NCBI RefSeq assembly: GCF_006874465.1
Contig: NZ_VIRL01000022.1
Coordinates: forward strand, 1 to 64,000
DNA: 64,000 bases
Direction: 5' to 3'
DNA from: Microbispora bryophytorum
GTDB lineage: Bacteria; Actinomycetota; Actinomycetes; Streptosporangiales; Streptosporangiaceae
Both the position numbers and the translations under genes were made by a program. The notes under the pieces are model-generated. The model ran no database searches, was not told the origin of the DNA, and was given only the letters and a program-made list of their open reading frames with translations. Of this stretch, positions 7,689 through 16,456 are shown piece by piece. Position 1 is the stretch's first letter. Each line of letters begins with the position of its first letter.

Positions 7689-9432
7689 GGATCAGGCACA
7701 CTTTCCGTGATCGGACCCCGGCTGAGCTGATCACAGTTCAGGTGTTCTAGCCAGTAGCTCGCCTCCCAATGGCGACGATCTGCGGCGTGTTGATCAGTGA
7801 GATGGTCGCGGTCTTGTTTCCCCACCTCGCCCGCGTGCGCATCGACCAGGTGTTCCGTGCGGGAACGACGGTGCGGATCCGAGCCAGAACCGGCACCATG
7901 GAGGCCGCGTGCCCGGACTGCGGGATTCAGTCACGGCGCAGGCACAGTCACTATGAACGGCGGCTGTCCGACATCGCAGCCGGCGGCCAGGAACTGCTCA
8001 TTCACCTGCGGGTACACCGATTCTTCTGTCGTAATACCTCCTGCGCGAGGGCGACGTTCGCCGAGCAGATCCCCGACCTGACGGTGCGATACGGCCGCCG
8101 CAGCATCCCGGCGGGCAAGGTATTGCGGGCGATTGCGCTGGCGCTGGGCGGTCGCGCCGGGGCCCGGCTTACCCAGCGCTTGGCCACCTCAGTGAGCCGG
8201 ACGACGCTGATCAGACTGATCCGCGGCCTGCCCGAGCCGCCCCTCCTGGCGGGTCCACGGGTGCTCGGCGTGGACGACTTCGCCTACCGGCGGGGCCACT
8301 CCTACGGCACCATCCTGATCGACATCTCCACCAGCACGGTGGTCGACGTGCTGCCCGACCGGACGGCCGACACTCTCGCGGCCTGGCTGCACACTCACCC
8401 CGGCGTCGAGATCGTGTGCCGGGACCGGGCCAGCGCCTATGCCGAGGGCGTGGCCCGCGGCGCACCACATGCGATCCAGGTGGCAGATCGCTGGCATATT
8501 TGGAGGAACCTCGGCGAGGCCGTCGAACGCACCCTCACCCGGCACCGCCATCATCTGCCGTCCCTGATCCCCCCGGTCAGCGTTCAGCCCACACCTTCTC
8601 CACCTGAGCAGGCGCCCACCCCACCTCGGTCGCCCGCCGACCGCGACGACCGGATCGCCGTCCGCACCCGGGAACGGCATGCCGTCGTTCACGCTCTGCT
8701 GAGGCAAGGCCACGGCGTCCGGGAGATCGCCCGGCGGCTGAACCTTGGCCGCAACACCGTCCGGCGTTTCGCCCGCGCCGCCAACCCTGAGGACCTGCTC
8801 GTACACATCGGCACCGGCCAACGCCCCAAGGCATTGGACGCTTATGACGGCTACCTGCGTAAGCGGTGGGCGGAGGGATGCACCAACGCCGAACTCCTCT
8901 GCCGTGAACTGCGCGATCTTGGTTACTGCGGCGTAGCACCGTCGTCCGCCAGTACGTCCGCCCCTGGCGAAGGGGCCTGCCACCTGCACCGGCTTCGCCC
9001 CGCCCGCCCACGGTTCGGCAGGCCACCGGGTGGTTCCTGCGCAACCCCGCCCGCCTCGAACCCGGCGAGCAACGCCAGCTCGACGCACTCACCGCCTTAA
9101 GTCCCCAACTGGGAGCGCTCCGGGACCACGTGCGCCAGTTCGCTGAGATGATGATGAACCGCCGCGGCCGGGACCTGGAGGCATGGATCAACGCGGTACT
9201 CCGCAACGACCTGCCTGACCTTCACTCCTTCGTCACCGGGCTACGCCGCGACCAAGACGCCGTCACCGCCGGCCTCACCCTGCCCTACAGCTCTGGGCCC
9301 GTCGAAGGGCACGTCAACCGCACCAAAATGCTCAAGCGGCAGATGTACGGCCGCGCCAACCCCGATCTCCTGCGCAAACGCCTCCTGCTGGCCGACTGAC
9401 CAGGGTCAGATCACGGAAAGTGTGCCTGATCC
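7689..9432 (+). mobile_element. ISL3-family insertion sequence with 8-bp target duplication
   Basis: Inverted repeats of about 30 bp bound the element. The left end reads GGATCAGGCACACTTTCCGT and continues GATCGGACCC. The right end at 9403-9432 is its complement with a single mismatch. The flanking octamer CACATTCG is duplicated perfectly. The element inserted exactly at the right terminus of the IS21 copy, so it arrived after the IS21. The perfect duplication and near-identical ends suggest a recent event, although its transposase reading frame is broken. Confidence 0.93.
7769..9399 (+). pseudogene. ISL3-family transposase, one frameshift
   Basis: The N-terminal zinc-finger-like part has CPDCGIQSRRRH and FFCRNTSCARATF. 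The catalytic DDE core shows VLGVDDFAYRRGHSYGTILID and VCRDRASAYAEG, and an inserted HTH (GHGVREIARRLNLGRNTVRRF) follows. Near position 8935 the frame shifts by one base. From there the sequence continues in the next frame (STVVRQYVRPWRRGLP, then QFAEMMMNRRGRDLEAW and the family C-terminus GPVEGHVNRTKMLKRQMYGR) to the stop at 9399. Restoring one base would give a full-length protein, so a sequencing error or a very recent mutation are both possible. Confidence 0.85.
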
Positions 9433-9440
9433 CACATTCG
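9433..9440 (+). repeat. Right target-site duplication CACATTCG of the ISL3 element
   Basis: This is a perfect copy of the octamer at 7681-7688. It joins the ISL3 right end to the IS3 remnant. Confidence 0.9.
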
Positions 9441-9444
9441 AGCG

Positions 9445-9600
9445 ACGTTGACAGAGAACAAGCAACTCAAGGCCTGGATCCGGGAACTGGAGCTGGAACG
9501 CGACATCCTGCGCCGGGCGGCCAAGTTTTTCGCCGGGGAGGCCAACTGGTGAGTCGCTTCCCGTTCATCGCCGACCACGCGAGTGCCTTTGGGATGACCG
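9445..9600 (+). pseudogene. IS3-family remnant: end of orfA and start of orfB
   Basis: Reading from 9445 gives TLTENKQLKAWIRELELERD followed by ILRRAAKFFAGEANW and a stop at 9552. This is the leucine-zipper-like C-terminus of an IS3 OrfA. The next frame opens at GTG 9549 with VSRFPFIADHASAFGMT, the typical start of OrfB, and then loses similarity. The element is truncated on both sides: by the IS21/ISL3 insertions on the left and at the flavoprotein gene on the right. Confidence 0.75.
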
Positions 9601-9614
9601 GCGACAAAGCTGTT

Positions 9615-10175
9615 TCAGCCGGGCGAAGAGTCGATGTTTCCTCGTACGGCTTGCAGCGCTTCGTGTAGATCGTCCCAGGGGAAGGAGACCGCTCCTGGTG
9701 CACCTGAGTTGGGTGCGGGGAGACGCTCCCAATCGAGGATTATCCGTACGCCCCATTCCTCGAGCCGGGCCACGCTGCTGGGGAAGGCGGGGTGCCTCGC
9801 GAGCGCGTGGTTGGGCCAGGGGACGGCGACGATCGGCAGGCCGAGGCCGAGGGCTTCGTTCAGCAGACCCAGCGCCAGGGTGTCGCTGATGCCCTGGGCC
9901 CACTTGTTGGTCGTGTTGAAGGTCGCCGGGACGACCGCCATGGCGTCGGCCGCCGGCAGGACGTCCGGTTCCTCGGGCCGCTTGTAGTCGTGCCGTACGG
10001 GATAGCCGGTGAGCGTATTAAGCCGCTCGGCGTCGATGAACTTCGTCGCTGACGGCGTCGCGATGATGCAGACCGTCCAGCCGTCCGCCTGAAGGCGCTC
10101 GACGAAGGCGGGGAGGTCGCCCGCCGGCCGACCTCCGCACGCGATCACATACAGAACCGGCTTGCCTTCTGCCAT
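9615..10175 (-). CDS. Flavoprotein (HFCD fold)
   Basis: The 186-residue protein begins KPVLYVIACGGRPAGDLPAFV and continues with WTVCIIATPSATKFID, the FMN-binding start of homo-oligomeric flavin-containing Cys decarboxylases. Later it has AMAVVPATFNTTNKWAQGI, which matches the substrate/flavin loop PATFNT of that fold. Members include phosphopantothenoylcysteine and lantibiotic decarboxylases. In actinomycetes, stand-alone copies like this usually lie next to XRE regulators, as here, where the divergent gene at 10287 is such a regulator. Substrate and partner are unknown. Confidence 0.8.
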   Translation of the reverse strand: MAEGKPVLYVIACGGRPAGDLPAFVERLQADGWTVCIIATPSATKFIDAERLNTLTGYPVRHDYKRPEEPDVLPAADAMAVVPATFNTTNKWAQGISDTLALGLLNEALGLGLPIVAVPWPNHALARHPAFPSSVARLEEWGVRIILDWERLPAPNSGAPGAVSFPWDDLHEALQAVRGNIDSSPG

Positions 10176-10286
10176 ATCCCGCCGTTCCCCATTCCTCTGA
10201 GATCACCATCGGTTACTATCCGCTGACTCACGGGCACGGTTACCGTGGTCGAGGCGAACACTACGTCCCCAACGTGAGGTCGTGCC

Positions 10287-11537
10287 ATGGCGACTGAGCA
10301 CGTGGAAAGTGGAGAGCTGGACCGGCGCATTGGTAGGCGCGTCCGAGCGCTCCGATTGCGCCGAGGCCTTGGACTGCGCGCGTGTGCGGAGTTGTGCGGA
10401 CGGACGGAGGAGTGGCTGCGCCAGGTCGAGCGCGGTGAGCAGCGCTTGGACAAGCTCTCCACCCTCGTCGCCCTTGCGAACGTGCTCGGCGTACGAGATC
10501 TGAGCCTCATCGTCGAAGACCGGCTTCAGGGCATGACGTGCACCGTCACCGAGGGCGGCAGGATCCGGCACGAGGCCGTCCCCGCCATTCGCCAGGTGCT
10601 GTCCACGCCGATCTATCCGCCGCAGCCCGTGGCCGACCTGCTCGCCGAGAGCGAGAAGCTGCGGAGTCGGCTGGCCGTCGCCTGGTCGGCCTGGCACGGG
10701 TCGGCCCGGCCGTACACCGCTCTGGGCGCGGTGGCGCCCGGCCTGCTACAAGACGCACTGAACCTGCACCGAGCGGCCGCGCCCAGCATGCGGCGCACCA
10801 CCTGGGCGCTTCTCGCCGAGACCTTCCAGCTCGCGCAGCGTTTCCTCTACTGCGTCGGGGAGGCCGAGCTGGCGGCTCGCGCAGCCGACCGTGCGATGGT
10901 CGCCGCCGAGGAGACCGACGATCCGCAACTGATCGCGATCTCCGCCTGGACCTCCACGATGGCCGCAGTCGGGCGCGGACAGACTGACGAGGCCTTCGAA
11001 GTGGCGTCGACCGCGGCGACTTACGTGGAACCGAGGTCGAGTTCCTCGCAGGCCGTGCTTTCGGCGTGGGGTTCCTTGCACCTGTTCGCCGCCATCGCCT
11101 GCGCGAAGAACCACCGCGGCGCCGACGCCTGGCGGCACTGGGACCTCGCTCACAGGGCCGCCTCCGCTCTCGGCCCTGCTCACCACAACCCTCTGACGAT
11201 GTTCGGCCAGGCCAACGTCGCCATCTACGGCGTCGCGATAGAGGTGGAGACAGGGCGCTCCGGCGCGGCGATCGCCCGGGCCAAGGCCATCACCGTCTCC
11301 GCCATCCCTTCGACGAATCGGCGGGCCCAGCACCTCCTCGACCTGGCGCGAGGGCACATGCGGCAGCGGGATTTCGACGCAGCCCTCACCTGCCTTCGGA
11401 TGTCGGAGACACAGTCGAGGGAGACCGTCGTCTTCAACCCGCTCGCACGTCAGACCATCAGCGAGATGATCGAGGCGAGGCGCCGTCCTCCGGCTCTTTT
11501 GCTGGACCTCGCGACAAGAGCCCGCGTCATCGCCTGA
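10287..11537 (+). CDS. XRE-family HTH regulator with TPR-like C-terminal part
   Basis: The 416-residue protein has an N-terminal helix-turn-helix at residues about 10-65 (RRIGRRVRALRLRRGLGLRACAELCG, EEWLRQVERGEQRLDKLSTL). A long all-helical C-terminal region of about 330 residues follows, rich in Ala/Leu and resembling TPR repeats (LAETFQLAQRFLYCVGEAELAARAADRAM, LLDLARGHMRQRDFDAALTCLRM). This architecture is common among actinomycete regulators paired with small metabolic or flavoprotein genes. It is divergent from the flavoprotein with about 110 bases between. The ATG at 10287 follows CAACGTGAGGTCG, which contains a GAGG site. Confidence 0.8.
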   Translation: MATEHVESGELDRRIGRRVRALRLRRGLGLRACAELCGRTEEWLRQVERGEQRLDKLSTLVALANVLGVRDLSLIVEDRLQGMTCTVTEGGRIRHEAVPAIRQVLSTPIYPPQPVADLLAESEKLRSRLAVAWSAWHGSARPYTALGAVAPGLLQDALNLHRAAAPSMRRTTWALLAETFQLAQRFLYCVGEAELAARAADRAMVAAEETDDPQLIAISAWTSTMAAVGRGQTDEAFEVASTAATYVEPRSSSSQAVLSAWGSLHLFAAIACAKNHRGADAWRHWDLAHRAASALGPAHHNPLTMFGQANVAIYGVAIEVETGRSGAAIARAKAITVSAIPSTNRRAQHLLDLARGHMRQRDFDAALTCLRMSETQSRETVVFNPLARQTISEMIEARRRPPALLLDLATRARVIA

Positions 11538-11595
11538 ATGCCACCCCCAACCGCTGGTTGGGTTTGCCCACGCGAGCCGGCCGTACGGTCGCGCC

Positions 11596-11890
11596 ATGAG
11601 TACGCAGCTTGCCGATCCGGCGGTGGTCCGCGACGCGCTCCAGTCGCTCGCCACCGCACTCGAAAGGCCGGGGCTTCGCCGCGCGGCTCCGTAGCGGTGA
11701 GGGGTCCTCGCTCCACCTCTTCGTGATGAACCCTGAGGCTCCCGTCCTCACGGAACACATCATGATCGCGCCGGATGCGGAGGGGGAGTGGAGCTTCTGG
11801 TTCCCCTGGCCCGAACGGATCGCCCTCGTCACGAACGTCACCGAGGCCGCTGACCGCATCGAGTGTGTGCTGGCCGAGGTCGACCGTTAG
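11596..11890 (+). pseudogene. Small hypothetical gene with a frameshift
   Basis: From ATG 11596 the frame reads MSTQLADPAVVRDALQSLAT and would stop at 11694. The sensible continuation lies in the next frame (GRGFAARLRSGEGSSLHLF, then TEHIMIAPDAEGEWSFWFPW and ECVLAEVDR) to the stop at 11890. The shift falls near 11665-11670, in gaaaggccgggg. Together the parts make a protein of about 98 residues of unknown function that would follow the XRE regulator in the same direction. Confidence 0.6.
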
Positions 11891-11905
11891 CCGGAGCGTA
11901 CCCGT

Positions 11906-12232
11906 ATGGTCTCGCACGGTGCGACTCGCGGCGCTCCCAAGGACGCGCAGCTTCCCGCGCCGTTCCACAGTGTCCACGTCGCGCCACCGCAGACAGGCTG
12001 CGAAAGGCTCGTGTGGAGGAAACCGACGGCCCGGTGCACACACCTGCGGGTACGACGGCACACGTGTGAGTGCCAGCCGGTGGTCTACGAGCTGTGCGTT
12101 TCCGGCGGCCTGGTGTTCATCCGCCGCACCGTCCGCAAGCCGACCGGTCAGTCCGTACGCGAGACGGAGTGGCTCCTGACGGCCAGAGCCATGGAGCTCT
12201 GGCAGCGCCTGCTCACCGGGCAGGCCCGATAG
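11906..12232 (+). CDS. Small conserved Cys/Arg-rich hypothetical protein
   Basis: The 108-residue frame has a conserved core from residue about 43 on: CTHLRVRRHTCECQPVVYEL, then GGLVFIRRTVRK and a C-terminal helix TEWLLTARAMELWQRLLTG. A second, truncated copy of the same core occurs at 30286-30466 in this window. Such proteins accompany XRE regulators and flavoproteins in actinomycetes. Their function is unknown, though the CTH...TCEC cysteine pattern could bind metal. The N-terminal 35 residues are less convincing and the true start may be internal. Confidence 0.6.
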   Translation: MVSHGATRGAPKDAQLPAPFHSVHVAPPQTGCERLVWRKPTARCTHLRVRRHTCECQPVVYELCVSGGLVFIRRTVRKPTGQSVRETEWLLTARAMELWQRLLTGQAR

Positions 12233-12276
12233 CTCCCCCTCCACCAGGAAACCCACGTCAGAAGGAGAGTGCCTCA

Positions 12277-13037
12277 ATGACCCTGAGCGCCCAGCTCGAC
12301 GCGTTCGCCGTCGAATTGCCGGTCGCCTTTGACCCGCGCTGGAACCGTATCCCCGGGATCACCGTGGACAGAGCCACCATCACGGTCGACCCCGAGAAGT
12401 ACTTCTTCCGGTTCGAGAACTCCACCTGGCTCCTGTGCGACTGGAACCTCGTCGCCAGCCAGCTTCTCGGCATCGAGGAGTCCGCGGAGACCGCCGTCGA
12501 ACAGCTCGCACTAGAGTTCGTGCAGGAGCACGGCTACTCCACCTCCGACGCCGGCCGGGTGCTGGCCACGGCCTGGGAGGTCTACAGCTACCTGTTCCGC
12601 GAGGAGCACCTGCCCACCCTCGGCTTGCCCCAGATCACCGCCGACCACCTGCGGATGCTCCGCGAGGCCGCCACCTTCATGGCGCTCAACAAGGTCGAGC
12701 TGGATGGCCACATCTCCAACGTCGGCCCGTGCTGGTTCTTCCCCGCCGCGACCTCCGTCGTCTACGAGCTGGACGAGGAGGACGGCGGCATGCTCGACGA
12801 GGTCTACCACGGCACAGGGGTCGACAAGCACTGTTCAACGAGTACCGCCGCATCGAGTCGATCAAGGCGCACGCCGCGCTCGGTGGCCGGCTGGTCCACG
12901 GATGCCAGTCCGTGCCCAATCAGTCCGGCGGAGCCTGCGTGCCGTACGGCGCCTCGATGCAGACCTTCCGCACCCAGCTGACGAGCTTCCGTGAGGAGTG
13001 GCTCGCCAAGGTCTACGCCTGCCGCACCGCCAGCTGA
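12277..13037 (+). pseudogene. Hypothetical protein interrupted by a single-base frameshift
   Basis: The frame from ATG 12277 (preceded by AGAAGGAGAG, a strong ribosome binding site) gives MTLSAQLDAFAVELPVAFDP and continues coherently to EVYHGTGVDKH near 12830. From there the coherent sequence continues in the next frame as LFNEYRRIESIKAHAALGG to YACRTAS and the stop at 13037. One missing base between the H and L codons explains this. The restored protein would be about 253 residues. It shares strand and spacing with the phosphotransferase that follows. I do not recognise the family. Confidence 0.65.
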
Positions 13038-13047
13038 CCCTTCCCGT

Positions 13048-13077
13048 ACGGCCCGCGCTTCGATGAGCGCGGGCCGT
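13048..13077 (+). terminator. Hairpin terminator
   Basis: Arms ACGGCCCGCGCT (13048-13059) and AGCGCGGGCCGT (13066-13077) are perfect complements around a 6-base loop. The hairpin lies 10 bases after a stop codon and before the next gene. There is no T-run, as is usual in high-GC actinomycetes. Confidence 0.7.
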
Positions 13078-13106
13078 GCGCCCCAGATACCGAAGGAGTA
13101 ACCGTC

Positions 13107-14024
13107 GTGGACGACTCGACCGTCACCCGGCTGTGCGCCGAGCTTTGTACCAAGGCGAGGTTCCCGGGTGAGCCGAAACGCGAGCCGATGCGTGCCTGGT
13201 CGCTGTCGGCGGTGGAACGCCTGCACTTTCCCGACAGCTCCACGGCCATCTTCAAATTCGCCGCCGAGCCGTTCACCGGCGAGGACCGAGCGCTCAAGCT
13301 GGCCGCTGTCCATGGCGTGCCCGTCCCCGAGCTGTACGCCTCCGCCGTCATCGGCGGCATCCTCGGCATGCTGATGCAGGACCTTGGCGAACCGGTCCGG
13401 GAGGCAGCGGACGACGACGGGGTCAAGGCGGCGGTCGTACTCCACCGGGTTCGCCCCTCGGAGATTCTGCCGACGACCCTCGACGCCGACGAACTGCGGG
13501 CCCTGCCCTTGCGCGCGCTCGCACACCTGGACTACCTGCGGCAGGTCCGCCGCTGGAAATCCACTCTCGACATCGCCGAGATGCTCTCCGCCCTGGACAA
13601 GGCGGCTCCCGCACGTGCCCAGGGGGCGGAGCTGGCGCCGTTCGGGCTGTGCCACTCGGAGTTCCACCCCAGCTCGCTGCACGTCGGGCGGACGGGATGG
13701 CGGCTGCTCGACTTCGCCCGCGCGTTCAACGGCCCCGGCCTACTCGACTTGGCCTCCTGGCCCGGAACTCAACAGCCCGCCAACGTCCAACGGGTCCGTC
13801 GGCTGATCGAAGCCTACGTCGCTGTCGGCGGATCGCAGGAGGCCTTGGCGCCACGGGGTGGTCTGTCCGCCGAAGCATGGGCCCTCGGCTGGCACCGGGT
13901 CTGGATCGTGGAGTGGTTCATGGACCAGACCGTGCACTGGATCAACGACCCGACCAGCGATCCGGCCTACATCAAGGCCGTACGGCGTCACCTCCGCGAA
14001 GCCGTACGGCTGCTCGCGCCATGA
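13107..14024 (+). CDS. Aminoglycoside-phosphotransferase-like protein with altered catalytic motif
   Basis: This 305-residue protein starts at GTG 13107 behind AAGGAG. The layout is that of the APH/choline-kinase fold: an N-lobe with AIFKFAAEPFTGEDRALKLA, and a C-lobe with the Brenner-like loop GLCHSEFHPSSLHV near residue 180, followed by RLLDFARAFNGPGLLDLASW for the metal-binding Asp. In active members the loop reads HxDxxxxN. Here the catalytic Asp position is Glu and the Asn position is Ser, so ordinary kinase activity is doubtful. It is coupled to the methyltransferase by an ATGA overlap. A role in modifying or sensing a small molecule is inference only. Confidence 0.7.
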   Translation: MDDSTVTRLCAELCTKARFPGEPKREPMRAWSLSAVERLHFPDSSTAIFKFAAEPFTGEDRALKLAAVHGVPVPELYASAVIGGILGMLMQDLGEPVREAADDDGVKAAVVLHRVRPSEILPTTLDADELRALPLRALAHLDYLRQVRRWKSTLDIAEMLSALDKAAPARAQGAELAPFGLCHSEFHPSSLHVGRTGWRLLDFARAFNGPGLLDLASWPGTQQPANVQRVRRLIEAYVAVGGSQEALAPRGGLSAEAWALGWHRVWIVEWFMDQTVHWINDPTSDPAYIKAVRRHLREAVRLLAP

Positions 14025-14671
14025 ACCGCCAGGCATGGCAGGAGCACGCCCGGCAACGTCAGGCCGTCGAGTCGGCACTGCCGGCGGCGGCTCCGTCTCG
14101 CATGTACTGGACGCCGGAGCCTGACGGCGGGCCAGGAGCTGAGATCCTGGGACACCTCGCCTGTGCGCGCGTCCTCGAGTTGGGGTGTGGCACGGGCCAT
14201 CACCTCGCCCACCTCGTCGGAGTCCATGGCGCCACCGGAATCGGCGTCGACATCTCCGAGAGGCAAATCGAACGGGCACGTACGCGCTATGGGCACCTGC
14301 CGGGGATCGCCTTCGTCGCCGATGACGCGGTTGAGTTCCTGGCGACGCCGTGCCATCCGTACGACGCCTGCTGCTCCGTCTTCGGCGCCGTGGGGCTCAC
14401 CTCCCCGAATGCGCTCGTTCCGTTGATTGCGCGGGTGCTGCGGCCTGGCGGGGTGTTGGCCTTCGCCGTTCCGCATCCCAGACGCAGTGACCGGGGCACC
14501 ACGTTGCTGTTGCCGTCGGGCGGCAGAATGCCGGTCCGCCGCTGGAAGCCGAGCGTGCTCGCCTGGGTCGCGCTGCTGTCGGCAGCCGGTTTCCGGGTCA
14601 AGGACCTTCAGCACCTGGGTGAGTCGCCGGCAGGCCCGAACACCTTGCTCGTTGTCGCCCGTAAATCATGA
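14021..14671 (+). CDS. SAM-dependent methyltransferase (class I)
   Basis: The 216-residue protein starts at the ATG that overlaps the preceding stop codon. The nucleotide-binding motif I is ARVLELGCGTGHHLAHLVG (about residue 48), the acidic end of strand 2 is in GIGVDISERQIERAR, motif II is DACCSVFGAV and motif III is RVLRPGGVLAFAVPHP. These are the Rossmann-fold signatures of SAM-dependent methylation of a small molecule. Co-translation with the kinase-like protein suggests a shared substrate or pathway. Confidence 0.85.
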   Translation: MNRQAWQEHARQRQAVESALPAAAPSRMYWTPEPDGGPGAEILGHLACARVLELGCGTGHHLAHLVGVHGATGIGVDISERQIERARTRYGHLPGIAFVADDAVEFLATPCHPYDACCSVFGAVGLTSPNALVPLIARVLRPGGVLAFAVPHPRRSDRGTTLLLPSGGRMPVRRWKPSVLAWVALLSAAGFRVKDLQHLGESPAGPNTLLVVARKS

Positions 14672-14689
14672 CGGTTCGAGGAGGCTGTC

Positions 14690-15256
14690 GTGCCCGAGGT
14701 TTATCTGCTCATCGACGTCGACGGCGTGCTGATCCCGTTCCCCGACAGCGAGGGGAACGGACCGGCTACTCACGTGAGGCACAGCGTCGTACCCACCGGC
14801 TATGACGCGGGCTCACAGGTCCCCATATGGCTGGATCCCACGCACGGGCCCATGCTGGCTGAGCTGATCAGCGAGCTGCCTCTGACACCGGTCTGGTGCA
14901 CCAGTTGGCGTGGCGACGCCAACCCCTTGATCGGCGCCAAGCTGGGCCTGGAGCCGTTCCCGCATGTAGAGCTGGCCCGTCAGGACATCACGACGAGCCA
15001 CCCCAACGGCTACCTCTGGAAACGGGACGACGTCTCGGCCTGGCTCGGCACCGCTCAGGCCGTCTGGATCGACGACGACTTCACCCCCGCCGACCACGTC
15101 TGGGCCGCAGGCCGGACGGCAGCAGGAATTCCCACCTTGCTCGTCCAGCCGGATCCCAAAGTCGGTCTGCTGCCGACGCATCTGGAGACGATCCGTTCGT
15201 GGATGGCCGGACTCGTCGGCATGCCCTCCCGGTCCTTCACGTCCCTGCGCGATTGA
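14690..15256 (+). CDS. HAD-like hydrolase
   Basis: The 188-residue protein starts at GTG 14690 with GAGGAGG upstream. The N-terminal LLIDVDGVLIPF carries the DxDG nucleophile motif of the HAD superfamily. The threonine/serine motif is likely VWCTSWRGDAN, and the distal acidic pair is in AVWIDDDFTPADHVWAAGR. The compact size without a large cap resembles the small HAD-domain proteins often found beside XRE regulators in actinomycetes. Substrate is unknown. It is the last gene of the 13.1-15.3 kb unit. Confidence 0.8.
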   Translation: MPEVYLLIDVDGVLIPFPDSEGNGPATHVRHSVVPTGYDAGSQVPIWLDPTHGPMLAELISELPLTPVWCTSWRGDANPLIGAKLGLEPFPHVELARQDITTSHPNGYLWKRDDVSAWLGTAQAVWIDDDFTPADHVWAAGRTAAGIPTLLVQPDPKVGLLPTHLETIRSWMAGLVGMPSRSFTSLRD

Positions 15257-15280
15257 TACAAGCGTCGCCCGAGCAGCCTG

Positions 15281-16063
15281 TCAGCAGATGGGCTTGCGAT
15301 ACCGGGATAGGCGCAGTTCGTATCCGTCTCGGCGCCGGCGGCGGTGAGTACCGTGCCGCCGCTGGTCGTGGCGTTCCAGATCCAGGGCAGCACGTGGTGG
15401 ACGGGGGGAGGGGTCGGGTGAGGCGCAGATGGCCTGCCGTAGGGATAGGCGCAGCTCCTGCAGATCCTGCAGGTCCGTCACCGCGTGACCGAGGGCCCGT
15501 TGCCGTCCGTCCCGGGCGGTGGCATCGACAAGCGCCATCGCCTCCTTGAAGGGGTCGGCCGTCGGCTGCGTGTCAGCGACGGGAGCCTCGAACTCGGTGC
15601 CCGGCACTACCTGGAGCCGGGCTGCGCGCCAGGTGCTCCAGTCGGTTCCGATGCCGTCCAAGGCGGCCAGCAATAGTTCGACGGCGCGCCGATCTGCGTC
15701 GTCGCCGTTCCCCCAGACAGCGGTGATCAGCGGGATGACCTGAGCCCAGGTGAGGTGGTTGAAGCGCGTCCGCGTCTGGGCGGCTGGCGGTGTGTGAGGC
15801 ATCGGCGGAGTCAGGTAGGTGAGGTCGATGCGGCGAGCCGGATGATGATGTTCGGCCAGGGCGAGGTACCCCGAGAGCTGCCCTCGGCGGTGACTTGCGG
15901 TCTCGGTCTTCAGCTCGATCATCCACAGGCGCTCGGGCCATAGCATCGCGTAGTCCGCTGCTCCGCCCTGTTCGTCGTCATGCCGCCGTGGAAGGTCGAA
16001 CTCGTCGACGAACTGCGGCCGAACTTCCCAGGCGCCGGTGCCGAACGAGAGCGCGTCCAGCAC
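15281..16063 (-). CDS. PD-(D/E)XK-like hypothetical protein, start unresolved
   Basis: The frame encodes about 260 residues. Near the start, GGAADYAMLWPERLWMIELKTE has the spacing of a PD-(D/E)XK nuclease core (D, then E-L-K). An open frame with the same character continues upstream to about 16290 (WEAIFSTLSQSQASLTREHP, then YPRWNTPNTPSDRAARFL) but offers no ATG, GTG or TTG beyond the GTG used here. The N-terminus may therefore be broken or truncated. The last 50 residues turn Arg-rich (HGTHRRRRRDGYELR), which may mean a second shift near 15410. It faces the HAD gene tail to tail. A DNA-cleaving role is inference. Confidence 0.5.
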   Translation of the reverse strand: MLDALSFGTGAWEVRPQFVDEFDLPRRHDDEQGGAADYAMLWPERLWMIELKTETASHRRGQLSGYLALAEHHHPARRIDLTYLTPPMPHTPPAAQTRTRFNHLTWAQVIPLITAVWGNGDDADRRAVELLLAALDGIGTDWSTWRAARLQVVPGTEFEAPVADTQPTADPFKEAMALVDATARDGRQRALGHAVTDLQDLQELRLSLRQAICASPDPSPRPPRAALDLERHDQRRHGTHRRRRRDGYELRLSRYRKPIC

Positions 16064-16456
16064 AAGCAGGAAACGGGCTGCGCGATCCGAGGGAGTGTTG
16101 GGCGTGTTCCATCGCGGATAGGGGTGTTCACGAGTGAGGCTGGCCTGGGACTGTGAGAGGGTTGAGAAGATCGCTTCCCAGGCTGCAGATGATCGTTTCC
16201 CATCACGGCTCGGAGATTCAAGATCTTCTGAGTGATGTACCAGCGTCGGGCGGCATTGAGCACCGCTACTCCGCCGATCATGTGGGTCCGCGGATCAGGC
16301 TTCTACGCGTCTTGATCAGGTCGGACGACTGCTGCCTACCAGTGTCAGCTACCGGTGCCTGCAGGCATACACCTTCGTACCAGGCTGGGGCGCCCCCAAC
16401 GCGCCGACTCTCTAACAGCACGCCAGGGTGGTCACTGGTCTGTGGCCACGGCTTCC
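16064..16456. other. Upstream extension of the PD-(D/E)XK-like frame, otherwise no gene
   Basis: The stretch holds the start-less upstream part of the previous gene on the minus strand (to about 16290) and then roughly 160 bases without coding signs. No terminator or RNA was recognised. Confidence 0.35.
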
